Below the pieces are notes generated by a model. That model did no database searches and was not told the origin of the DNA. It was given only the letters and a program-made list of their open reading frames with translations. A DNA stretch of 64,000 nucleotides, taken from Pseudomonas baetica (GTDB lineage: Bacteria > Pseudomonadota > Gammaproteobacteria > Pseudomonadales > Pseudomonadaceae). Made by a program: the position numbers and the translations under genes. This document shows, piece by piece, positions 6,911 through 14,806 of the stretch. The stretch lies in the NCBI RefSeq assembly GCF_019733355.1, contig NZ_JAIHLQ010000028.1, forward strand, positions 1 through 64,000. The letters are read 5' to 3'. Numbering within the stretch: the stretch's first letter is position 1; every line of letters begins with the position of its first letter.

Positions 6911-8157
6911 TGCGATAATCCGCTGCGTTTATCGAAGTTGCCGTTTTCAAGGAAGTACAGGCGATACCAGTTGGGGTCGTAGTTGCGCAGTTTTTCCCCG
7001 GGCAGCGAAGGCAGTGGTGCATTGACCGCCAGGGGTTGAACCAGGTGCGGGGTGACGATCATCAGCAGTTCACGCTCCTCGCGGTTGATTGATGAATTGC
7101 GGAAAAACGCGCCGATCACCGGAATGTCACCCAGCCCTGGAAATTTGCTCACCTGGGAAGCGTTTTGCGTGCTGATCAAGCCACTGATCACGAAGCTCTC
7201 GCCGTCGGCCAGCGAGATGCTGGTATCGGTGCGGCGGATAGTGAAGGCCGGCACCGTGGTTCCACCAATGGTCACGCCGTTGTTGTAATCGAGTTCACTG
7301 ACTTCAGGGGCGACCTTGAGGGCGATGCGGTCACGGCTGACCACGGTCGGGGTCAGCGTCAGACGAATGCCGAATTCCTTGTATTCGATGGAGTAGCTGT
7401 TGCTGTTGGCGCTGGGCACCGGGATCGGGATTTCGCCGCCGGCCAGAAAACTCGCGCTCTGACCGCTCAACGCCACCAGGCTCGGGCGCGCCAGGGTGTA
7501 GGCGAAACCGCTGCCCTCCAATGCGTTGACGATGCCGAGAAATTTACTGCTGCCGCCGCCCCAGACAATGTTGAACATGTCGTTGGCCAAGGGAATGTTC
7601 GGCGCAGTGATCGGCACCGTACCCGGCCTGACTCCGGTGCCGGGCACCGTGCCGGGAGCGCCGACCAGGAAGTTGTTCGAGCCTTTGCCGTAAATCGAGG
7701 TGCCGGCCTCTTTGAGTTTGGTACGGCTGACTTCAACAAAACGGATGTCGGTCTGCACCTGCGAGGGCAAGGTCGGATCATCCGTGGCCGGCAGGGAAAC
7801 GGTCTTCATCGCCGCACTGGCCTTACCTTGCACGAACACCATGCTTTGCCGTGGAGCACTGGCGCAGGCCGTCCAGATCATCAGCGTGGTTGCGCCGGGC
7901 CCAACGCCTGTGAGCAACACGGCCTTATCGCCGGTGGCACGCACGTCGGCGATTTTCGGATCGCCTACAGCGACCCGCGTGATCGCCACCGGCGATTGCA
8001 ACGCCTGCTGCAAACCTTCGCCGACTTCCAGCACCGAGGGCAATGGACCCAACGTGGCGCAATTGCCGGTGGCGGCGCCGGCGCTGCCGATCGAGGTGAC
8101 ACTCAGCAGCGAGGCCCAGAGCAAACCGTTGAACAGAGGCGTAAAGCGTATGCGCAT
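6907..8157 (-). CDS. rcpA: RcpA/CpaC outer-membrane secretin of the Tad pilus
   Basis: A 416-residue protein with a signal peptide, an N-terminal BON/pilus-type domain (EVGEGLQQALQSPVAITRVAVGDPKIADV) and the secretin domain. The secretin signature is visible late in the protein (GESFVISGLIS.., KFPGLGDIPVIGAFFR, ERELLMIVTPHLV). It forms the outer-membrane channel for the pilus. AAGGA lies upstream of the ATG. It is 21 bases downstream of rcpC. Confidence 0.93.
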   Translation of the reverse strand: MRIRFTPLFNGLLWASLLSVTSIGSAGAATGNCATLGPLPSVLEVGEGLQQALQSPVAITRVAVGDPKIADVRATGDKAVLLTGVGPGATTLMIWTACASAPRQSMVFVQGKASAAMKTVSLPATDDPTLPSQVQTDIRFVEVSRTKLKEAGTSIYGKGSNNFLVGAPGTVPGTGVRPGTVPITAPNIPLANDMFNIVWGGGSSKFLGIVNALEGSGFAYTLARPSLVALSGQSASFLAGGEIPIPVPSANSNSYSIEYKEFGIRLTLTPTVVSRDRIALKVAPEVSELDYNNGVTIGGTTVPAFTIRRTDTSISLADGESFVISGLISTQNASQVSKFPGLGDIPVIGAFFRNSSINREERELLMIVTPHLVQPLAVNAPLPSLPGEKLRNYDPNWYRLYFLENGNFDKRSGLSQ

Positions 8158-8178
8158 GTAAAGGCGTCCTTGCTCGAT

Positions 8179-9126
8179 TCAGGGTGTGGTTTGGGCGGTT
8201 TCAGCACCGCGGATGACTTCGACGGCGGGTTTGCGTGGGCCGGGCTGGCTGGCCACGGCCATGGGTTTGGGCGGTAGGGTCTGGGACAGTTGACTGAACT
8301 CGATCAGTTCGCGGCGAGGCGTGTCGAGTTGGGTAGCGACATTGTTTTCGCCCGCCCAGTATTTCGCCAGTTGCTGTTCGTCCGCGCTGCGCACGGCAAG
8401 GCGCAGGACACCGGCGCTGGACGCCAGCATCAAGCGGCTGACCAGCGGCTCTGGCACGGCCAGCAGCACGCTGCGGGCGGCCAGGCGCTGTTGTTCCTGT
8501 TTGAGTCGCTCCTCATCACTGCGTGCGGGACCTGCAGGCTGGCCGTCGTTGGTCAGGCCCAACTGGCTGCCGACGCCGAGCACACGCACCGCCGACACCA
8601 CCTGTTGTGCCGAGGGCTGTGGATTGTTTTCGTCCTTGCGCAGGAACAGCAGCACGTCGACGTAATCGCCGGGGGCCAATTGCCCGCCGGCGTTGATGAC
8701 TTCGTCCACCGCCACCGCCACCGCCCGTTCGCCGGGGCGAATCATGCGGGCCAGTGAACTGCCGGATTCGAAGCTTTCGTCACTCAGCCAACTGCCCGCG
8801 TTCAAGTGCCGCCAAGGCGCCCGGCCGATGACGTGATCGACATTGCCCAGGCTGCCGGCAGGCGCGGTGCGAAGTTTCTCCACGGCAACGTCGGCGGCGG
8901 TGATTTTCACGAACGGCGGGATGTCTCGCAGCAGCACCACGACGGGCTGACGCGTCGGGTCTTCCACAGGTTCGGTTTTGACGGCTGACGGCACCACAGG
9001 CTCAGTGGCGGGGGTAGCGACCGGTTCAGCGACCGGTGCCCGGCTCAAGGTAAGCCCCCAATATCCGGCAATGATGGCGCCCACAAAAAACAACCCGGCC
9101 AGACCCAGAGTGACGCGACTGTTCAT
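8179..9126 (-). CDS. rcpC: RcpC/CpaB Flp pilus assembly protein
   Basis: A 315-residue protein with an N-terminal membrane anchor (LGLAGLFFVGAIIAGYWG), a Pro/Val/Thr-rich linker and an SAF domain. The SAF domain (PPFVKITAADVAVEK onward, about residues 70-140) resembles those of antifreeze and FlgA proteins. CpaB/RcpC proteins act in the periplasm and are proposed to contact peptidoglycan and the secretin. A good GGGAGAG ribosome-binding site precedes the ATG. This is the first gene of the minus-strand tad operon; its promoter should lie between it and flp. Confidence 0.9.
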   Translation of the reverse strand: MNSRVTLGLAGLFFVGAIIAGYWGLTLSRAPVAEPVATPATEPVVPSAVKTEPVEDPTRQPVVVLLRDIPPFVKITAADVAVEKLRTAPAGSLGNVDHVIGRAPWRHLNAGSWLSDESFESGSSLARMIRPGERAVAVAVDEVINAGGQLAPGDYVDVLLFLRKDENNPQPSAQQVVSAVRVLGVGSQLGLTNDGQPAGPARSDEERLKQEQQRLAARSVLLAVPEPLVSRLMLASSAGVLRLAVRSADEQQLAKYWAGENNVATQLDTPRRELIEFSQLSQTLPPKPMAVASQPGPRKPAVEVIRGAETAQTTP

Positions 9127-9465
9127 GACGGCTCTCCCTTTCCCGCAGCGCTTTGTCTCTCATGCAATGTCCCGTGAATTCCAACGAGATAACTTCGCAA
9201 TCAGGCAGCTATGAACAAGTAACTATTTCGCTATTTAACCGTAGCGCAGGCAGAACAAAACGCCATTACGAAGTGGGAAATATCCAGCAAAAGTAGAGGT
9301 CTAACGCGCCAAATGTCGTTTTCTGCCGTTAAACGGCGCCCTACTACTTAGGTGTTAATCCGTTCTTACAGTTGAAGGGGTGGCAATTGCCAACAATGCT
9401 GAGGGTGGCACAGGGAAATCATGTTGCGAACGCGCAACACCTGGTGTGCCCCAAGGAGATTGCTT
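9127..9465. promoter_or_regulatory. Divergent rcpC/flp intergenic region
   Basis: This 339-base gene-free stretch lies between the divergently read pilus operon and the pilin gene. It is more A+T-rich than the genes around it. Near flp two short hairpins can form in the transcript: TTGCG/CGCAA (9424-9437) and ACACC/GGTGT (9437-9447), just before the AAGGAG ribosome-binding site at 9453-9458. A PprB-type binding site would be expected here, but I cannot point to one. Confidence 0.45.
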
Positions 9466-9669
9466 ATGTCGTATTCCAAGGTTGCTCAAAAAATCAAATC
9501 TCACCTCGCCCTCTTCAAAGGCTTGGGCAAAGACACTGAAGGTGCGTCCGCCATCGAGTACGCGCTGGTCGTCGGCCTGGTGGCGCTGGTGATTGCCGCA
9601 TTCGGGACGGGCATAGGTACTCAGGTCACGGCGATTCTGACCTCGATCCAGACCGCGCTGGGCGGATAA
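9466..9669 (+). CDS. flp: Flp type IVb major pilin prepilin
   Basis: A 67-residue prepilin. The processing motif G/A..E..Y is visible as EGASAIEYALVVGLVALVIAA, in which the leader ends at a Gly-Ala step and Glu and Tyr sit at the +5/+6 positions of the mature pilin (Flp motif). A hydrophobic helix follows. The prepilin peptidase at 11076-11546 should cleave it and TadA/B/C assemble it through RcpA. I chose the ATG at 9466 because AAGGAG lies seven bases upstream; the longer frame from 9421 has no such site. Confidence 0.93.
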   Translation: MSYSKVAQKIKSHLALFKGLGKDTEGASAIEYALVVGLVALVIAAFGTGIGTQVTAILTSIQTALGG

Positions 9670-9728
9670 CTTGTAAACGCGCCCATTGGGTTCTACCGTC
9701 AGCACTCAGTCCATTGCAGGTGTTGCCC

Positions 9729-10136
9729 ATGAACTCTTCCTACACTCCGCGCCAGCAGTTGCTCCTCGTCGACGATGAGGAGGACGCACTGCTGGAGCTG
9801 GCGGAGTTGCTGGAGGGTGAAGGCTTCACCTGTCATACCGCCACGTCGGTGAAGCTGGCCCTGCACCATCTGACCCGCCACCCGGATATCGCCCTGGTGA
9901 TCACCGATCTGCGCATGCCCGAAGAAAGTGGCATGTCGCTGATCAAGCGGCTGCGTGAACACACTTCACGCCAGCATTTGCCGGTGATCGTGACGTCCGG
10001 GCATGCCGACATGGAGGATGTCAGCGATATGCTGCGCCTGCAGGTGCTGGACCTGTTCCGCAAACCGATCTATCACGTACGGTTGCTGGAAACCCTGGAC
10101 AACCTGTTTCCTAAGTCCAAAGCCCACATCGTTTGA
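9729..10136 (+). CDS. Single-domain response regulator next to flp
   Basis: A 135-residue CheY-like receiver domain with nothing attached. The acidic pocket (LLVDDEEDA), phospho-acceptor Asp (VITDLRMP), Thr/Ser switch (VIVTSGHAD) and Lys (LFRKPI) are all present. It has no DNA-binding domain, so it should act through protein contacts, perhaps in a phosphorelay with the PprA-like kinase at 12059-14806. It follows flp by 59 bases and may be cotranscribed. The ATG at 9729 is preferred over a TTG at 9714, though its ribosome-binding site is weak. Confidence 0.85.
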   Translation: MNSSYTPRQQLLLVDDEEDALLELAELLEGEGFTCHTATSVKLALHHLTRHPDIALVITDLRMPEESGMSLIKRLREHTSRQHLPVIVTSGHADMEDVSDMLRLQVLDLFRKPIYHVRLLETLDNLFPKSKAHIV

Positions 10137-10142
10137 GGTAGT

Positions 10143-10166
10143 TGACCCCGCATAACACCGGGGTCA
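10143..10166. terminator. Hairpin between convergent regulator genes
   Basis: TGACCCCG and CGGGGTCA form an eight-pair stem with an eight-base loop between two convergent genes. It has no clear T tract, so it may end transcription only partly or work in both directions. Confidence 0.5.
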
Positions 10167-10173
10167 GAGGGGA

Positions 10174-10950
10174 TCAGTGTGCGGTCACCCGTTGACGCAT
10201 GCCCGAATTGCTCGGCGACAACGCCAGCGCCAATTGGGTGCGGTTGTGCATGTGCGTCAGGCGCAAGACCTGCGACACATAGAGCTTGACTGTGTTCTCG
10301 GTAATCCCCAGTTCACAGGCAATCTGGTAGTTGGTCTGGCCCTTGCCCACCAACCGTGCGACATCGAGCTGGCGTGGCGACAATTGATTGAAAATAGCCG
10401 GCATCTCCACCCCTTCTCCATCACTCGACGCGTCTTCACTCATCGTCGAAGGTCCGCGGCGTACTTTGTCGAGGTCCTGGTAAAGATCGTCGATCGACTC
10501 AGACAGGTATTGCAGCTTTTGATTGAGGTGGCCCAACTGCAGGGTTTTCTGCCGTTCTCGCAACGCCGTTTCCTGACGCTGCAAACCTTCGAGCAGTTCG
10601 TCCAGGTCAATGGGCTTTTGGTAGTAATCGGCAATGCCGGCACGCAAGGCCTTGATCACGTCCTGCTTGTCGGCGCGCCCGGTCAGCATGATGGCCTCGA
10701 AGACCCGATGTTTACCCGACAACCGCTGCAGTTCCTGCACCAGTTCAATGCCGTCCATGTCCGGCATGTGCAGGTCGCACAGCACCAGGCCAATGGCGGT
10801 GTCCTCGGTGAATTGTTCAATGGCCTGCTTGCTCGACTCGCAAGGCACGCAACGGTAGCCACTGCTCTCGATGAGTTCGCAGAGTTCCTCGACAATCAGC
10901 GGTTGATCGTCGACCACCAGCACCTTTACAACAGATGTAAGCTCGTTCAC
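10174..10950 (-). CDS. pprB: PprB-like response regulator with LuxR-type DNA-binding domain
   Basis: A 258-residue protein. The receiver domain covers residues 1-125 (LVVDDQPL, LCDLHMPDMDG, MLTGRAD, YQKPI). A helical linker with coiled-coil character follows (about 125-165), then a LuxR-family helix-turn-helix (LSPRQLDVARLVGKGQTNYQIA..ITENTVKLYV). In P. aeruginosa PprB activates the flp-tad-rcp genes; the position inside this locus supports the same role. A start at the GTG of 10950 has GGAG six bases upstream, whereas the ATG at 10962 has none, so I prefer the GTG. Confidence 0.82.
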   Translation of the reverse strand: MNELTSVVKVLVVDDQPLIVEELCELIESSGYRCVPCESSKQAIEQFTEDTAIGLVLCDLHMPDMDGIELVQELQRLSGKHRVFEAIMLTGRADKQDVIKALRAGIADYYQKPIDLDELLEGLQRQETALRERQKTLQLGHLNQKLQYLSESIDDLYQDLDKVRRGPSTMSEDASSDGEGVEMPAIFNQLSPRQLDVARLVGKGQTNYQIACELGITENTVKLYVSQVLRLTHMHNRTQLALALSPSNSGMRQRVTAH

Positions 10951-11075
10951 ATGCCACTCCATGCCCGGGCCAAAGACTGACCGTTCCTGTACTTACAGCA
11001 CGCTGCCGTACAAACACTGATTTGAAAGTAGACCCACTTTCCGACTATGTACATAGCAGTACTGACAAGGGGCGA

Positions 11076-11546
11076 CTAATGGAACCACAACAAGGTGAGC
11101 ATTGAGCCTGCCAGCGCGAACGGTGCAAATGGCAGCTTTTTTGACGCTTCAGGCTCCATATATCGAAGACGTTCTCTAAGCCTTTGACTCATATGCAACC
11201 AGAGCTTTGGCCCCAGCAGGACCCAGATTGCACTGGCAAGCGCCGCGCCGATAAACACCCCGAGCAGGTGAGCACCGTCCGTCGCAACACCAAAGGCTGT
11301 CATTAGTTTCACATCGCCTGCGCCAAAACGTTTCAGCGCATAACCAGGAAGGGTGAACGCCAAGGCCAGCAGCACCGCCCAGGCTCCCTGAACCGCTTCG
11401 GCGCCGAGCCAAGTGTTGCCGGTCGTCAGTAGATAAACGGTGGCCAACCCTCCAACACCCAAAGTCAGGCCGTTACCGATATGCCGTTGTCGGGCATCCT
11501 GCGCCGCGCAAAGTGTCAGCCAGATCAGTAGGACAAAGCTGTGCAT
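11076..11546 (-). CDS. fppA: Flp prepilin peptidase (TadV/FppA/CpaA type)
   Basis: A 156-residue polytopic membrane protein of the A24 aspartic peptidase family. Both catalytic Asp motifs are visible: AQDARQRHI near residue 16 and the GxGD motif in RFGAGDVKLM near residue 78. It lacks the N-terminal methylase domain of PilD, as is usual for Tad peptidases. It should cleave the Flp prepilin and the TadE-like pseudopilin. It is encoded between the regulator pprB and the pseudopilin gene. Confidence 0.9.
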   Translation of the reverse strand: MHSFVLLIWLTLCAAQDARQRHIGNGLTLGVGGLATVYLLTTGNTWLGAEAVQGAWAVLLALAFTLPGYALKRFGAGDVKLMTAFGVATDGAHLLGVFIGAALASAIWVLLGPKLWLHMSQRLRERLRYMEPEASKKLPFAPFALAGSMLTLLWFH

Positions 11547-11621
11547 GCGGTAAAAAACGTCCGTTTTGGCTGAATGATTCTATGCTGATATTAAGCAGTG
11601 AATGTCAGGGTAGACGCACTC

Positions 11622-12062
11622 ATGAAATCCAGCCTCCCCCGCAAGCAAAAAGGCGCTGTCGCCATCGAATTCGCCTTGGTGTTCATCGTTTTCTTCGCCG
11701 TGTTTTATGGCTTGGTCAGCTACAGCCTGCCGCTGTTGCTGATGCAGTCGTTCAATGAGTCCACTGCCGAGGCCGTGCGCCGCAGCGTGGCGCTGGATCC
11801 GGCCTCTGCCGATTACTCAACCACCGTCATCACCACGGCCCGTACCGAGCTGACCCGCCAATTGGCTTGGCTGCCCGGCGCATTGAATTTCGATGCGGCC
11901 ACCGACAGCAACATCACCTATGTCGGCGGCGTGCTGACGGTGACGGTCAACTACCCCACCGCCAAGCTCAATCAGGCGCTGCCGTTTCTGGTGCTGCCCG
12001 GCATCGGTTCGGTGCCGCGTCTGCCAGCGACATTGAGCGCGTCTTCGAGCCTGCAGTTTTGA
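11622..12062 (+). CDS. TadE-like minor pseudopilin
   Basis: A 146-residue protein with the TadE-type N-terminal signature (KQKGAVAIEFALVFIVFFAVFYGLVSYSLPLLL). This is a short basic leader, Gly-Ala, Glu at +5 of the mature part and a hydrophobic helix. A soluble periplasmic domain follows. TadE-type proteins are processed by the Tad peptidase and are needed for pilus assembly. The start at 11622 matches usual family lengths; an in-frame ATG at 11598 remains possible. Its stop codon overlaps the TTG start of the kinase gene that follows. Confidence 0.85.
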   Translation: MKSSLPRKQKGAVAIEFALVFIVFFAVFYGLVSYSLPLLLMQSFNESTAEAVRRSVALDPASADYSTTVITTARTELTRQLAWLPGALNFDAATDSNITYVGGVLTVTVNYPTAKLNQALPFLVLPGIGSVPRLPATLSASSSLQF

Positions 12063-14806
12063 GTTCCGGTGACAAGCTGTTCGCTCGCCTGCTCAATCGA
12101 CAACCCGAGACGCCACAGCCTCTGGACAGCCCTGTGGTGCCGAGTGTCGGCCTGCAGCTGTATCTGGACGGCGAAGGCAACGTCAATCATTTGAGCGGCC
12201 CCTTGCGCCATGTGCTGGCGCAGCGGATGTCCGGCCCCCTGCCCGCGCATCTGCTGGAGTATGTGTTGCCCTACAGCAGCCTGGCGATAGAGGGTCGCCC
12301 CGCCGACTGGCAAGGACAATTACTCGACCTCGATTTTTTCAGCCAGAACGGTGCACCGCTGCACTTGCGCGGCTGGGTGCAGGCCCAAGGCGATGGCTGG
12401 CTTCTGCAGTTGCTGGACATCGGTGACTTGCTGGGTGAGCGGCTTCAGGCGCGCAATCGTGAGCAATGCCAGTGGCTGGCCACGCAGATGCGCGATCAAT
12501 TGCGGTTGTGCAGCCTTGCGCGCCTGCCCGATGTGCTTGGCGAACAACTGCAACGCTTGAGCCAGCAGTTGCACATTCCATGTCTGGCAGTGGCACTGCT
12601 CGATGAGCAGGGCCAGGGCTGGCAGATTCATCAGCATTACGCAGCGCCAAATGCACCGCAGATGTGGCATGACCAGCAACGATTGGGGACCGGGCTCGAC
12701 AGTCTCAACGGTGCGTTACCACAACGTTTGCTGGCCAGCGAACAGCCACGCCTGAGTGCACTGTTCGGTCTCGACGAAAGCTTCGCCGTGCCTTACCGCG
12801 ACGCCCAAGGTGTGGCGGCGTGGTTGCTTTGCGCAGGCTACAACGCGAAGCAACAGGCGCCGGACCTGAACGATCACGACTGGCTGCTGTTGGCCGCTGC
12901 CGTGGCCGCCCCTCTGCTGGAGCGCCTGCGCGAGCATCACCATCACCAGCAACTGGAGCGCCTGGAGATTCTGCAAGCGTTGCTCGGTACGGGTTGGTGG
13001 GAGATGACCCACGACGGCGCCGAAATACAGTTGGCCCCGGTACTGGCCGCCAGTCTGGATGTGAAAGCTGAGCGGCTGCCGATTCAGGACTGGTTCGATC
13101 ATGTGCATCCTGCCGACCGCGATGAGCTGCGCAGTCGCCTGCAAGCCTTGCAGGGGGAAGGCACCCCGTTGGAGGTGTGCGTGCGCCTGCAACGCAGCGA
13201 TCAACCACAGCCGCTGTGGTATCGCCTGCAAGGTCGCTCTTTGGGCATCGGTACCGAGCGAAGGCTGGTGGGTTTCATGCTCGACATCAGCGACATCAAG
13301 AATCAACAGCAACAGGCCGCCGCCGCCCATGCGCGCCTGGACAATCTGATCGCCAGCGCCCCCGCCGTGATCTACGTGCAACGCTACGTCGAGGGGGCGC
13401 TGCAACCGACCTTCTTCAGCGCCAGCCTGCAACCCTTGCTGGGCTGGACGCTGACCGACTGTGACGATGGCCGACTGGTGGAACACATACACCCCGAAGA
13501 CCGTCCTCGCTATTTCGAACGCACGCGGCAGTTGCTGCGCGAAGGCTCGGTGAGCGCGCGATATCGGATGCTCGACCGCCAAGGCAACGCACACTGGCTG
13601 CTCGACGAAGCCAAACTGCTGCGCGACGACTTGGGCCTGCCGGTAGAGGCCGTAGGTTTATGGCTGGACGTCACCGAAGCGACCCTCGCCGCCGAGCAAA
13701 TCAAGACCAGCGAAGAGCGCTACCGGATGCTGGTGGAAGATTCCCCAGCGATGATTTGCCGCTACCGCCCGGACTTGACCCTGACCTTCGGCAATCGGCC
13801 CTTGGCGACTTATCTGGAATGCACAGCGGAGCAGTTGCCCGGGGTAAACCTGGGCAACTGGATGTCGGACGAACAGCGCCAGGCGTTCGTCCAGCGCTTG
13901 GCACAACTGACCCCGCAACTGCCAGTGAGCACCGCTGAGATCAATCTGCGCCTGCCCGGCCGCGAACACGCGTGGTGGGTCTGGTCGGATCGTGGGGTAT
14001 TCGATGAGCACGGGCAACTGATCGAGGTACAAGCCGTGGGTCGCGACAACACCGAGGTGCGCCGCTCGCAACAACAACTGACCCAGAGTGCGAAAATGGC
14101 CACCCTCGGCGAAATGGCCACCGGCCTGGCCCACGAGATCAACCAGCCGCTGAACGTGATGCGTATGGCCATCGTCAATGTGCTCAAGCGCTTGAACAAT
14201 GGCGACGCGCAGATCGACTACCTGACCGACAAGCTCAATCGTATCGACGCCCAGGTTCAACGGGCAGCGCGGGTGGTGGATCACATGCGCGTGTTCGGGC
14301 GCCGCTCGGAAATCGAACAGCATCCGTTCAACCCTCTCGACGCCATTGAAGGCACGTTGTCGCTATTGTCCGAGGGCTTGCGCGGTAAAGGCGTCGAGTT
14401 GCGTATCAAAGAGGCCGGTTTTGAAGTCCAGGTGCGCGGTTACGTCGATCAACTTGAGCAGGTGCTGATCAATCTGATGGTCAACGCCCGCGACGCTTTG
14501 CTCGGCAAACGCGAGGCTGACCGCGACTTCCAGCCATGGATAGCGGTCTATGCCGAGTGCGATGAGCATGTGGTGCGGCTGTGGGTCGAGGACAACGGTG
14601 GCGGCATTGACCCGCGCTTGATTGAACGGATTTTCGAACCGTTTTTCACCACCAAACCAGTCGGCGTCGGCACCGGGCTGGGGTTGTCGGTCAGCTACGG
14701 CATCGTCGACAACATGGGCGGACGCCTGAGCGTGCGCAATGGTGACGAGGGCGCGCGGTTTTGTATCGAACTGCCGATGGCCGAGGACGATCAGATCACC
14801 AGATAG
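12059..14806 (+). CDS. pprA: PprA-like PAS sensor histidine kinase
   Basis: A 915-residue sensor kinase without obvious membrane segments. It has an N-terminal GAF-like part, then several PAS/PAC units (from about residues 310, 430 and 560), a HisKA domain (H-box GLAHEINQPL) and an HATPase_c domain. The ATPase boxes are NLMVNARDA, VEDNGGGI, FEPFFTTKP and GTGLGLSVSYG. It is expected to phosphorylate PprB and so control the pilus genes. The open frame extends further upstream, but that part runs out of frame inside the tadE-like gene. The best start is the TTG at 12059, which shares bases with the preceding TGA stop. Confidence 0.83.
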   Translation: MSSGDKLFARLLNRQPETPQPLDSPVVPSVGLQLYLDGEGNVNHLSGPLRHVLAQRMSGPLPAHLLEYVLPYSSLAIEGRPADWQGQLLDLDFFSQNGAPLHLRGWVQAQGDGWLLQLLDIGDLLGERLQARNREQCQWLATQMRDQLRLCSLARLPDVLGEQLQRLSQQLHIPCLAVALLDEQGQGWQIHQHYAAPNAPQMWHDQQRLGTGLDSLNGALPQRLLASEQPRLSALFGLDESFAVPYRDAQGVAAWLLCAGYNAKQQAPDLNDHDWLLLAAAVAAPLLERLREHHHHQQLERLEILQALLGTGWWEMTHDGAEIQLAPVLAASLDVKAERLPIQDWFDHVHPADRDELRSRLQALQGEGTPLEVCVRLQRSDQPQPLWYRLQGRSLGIGTERRLVGFMLDISDIKNQQQQAAAAHARLDNLIASAPAVIYVQRYVEGALQPTFFSASLQPLLGWTLTDCDDGRLVEHIHPEDRPRYFERTRQLLREGSVSARYRMLDRQGNAHWLLDEAKLLRDDLGLPVEAVGLWLDVTEATLAAEQIKTSEERYRMLVEDSPAMICRYRPDLTLTFGNRPLATYLECTAEQLPGVNLGNWMSDEQRQAFVQRLAQLTPQLPVSTAEINLRLPGREHAWWVWSDRGVFDEHGQLIEVQAVGRDNTEVRRSQQQLTQSAKMATLGEMATGLAHEINQPLNVMRMAIVNVLKRLNNGDAQIDYLTDKLNRIDAQVQRAARVVDHMRVFGRRSEIEQHPFNPLDAIEGTLSLLSEGLRGKGVELRIKEAGFEVQVRGYVDQLEQVLINLMVNARDALLGKREADRDFQPWIAVYAECDEHVVRLWVEDNGGGIDPRLIERIFEPFFTTKPVGVGTGLGLSVSYGIVDNMGGRLSVRNGDEGARFCIELPMAEDDQITR

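Noticed and set aside
7165..8277. A 370-codon plus-strand open frame opposite rcpA
   Set aside because: It is the antisense shadow of the secretin gene, which has a clear signature.
9360..9440. Sigma-54 promoter for flp (TGGCAC with a later TTGC)
   Set aside because: The spacing between TGGCAC and TTGC is far too long for a -24/-12 element.
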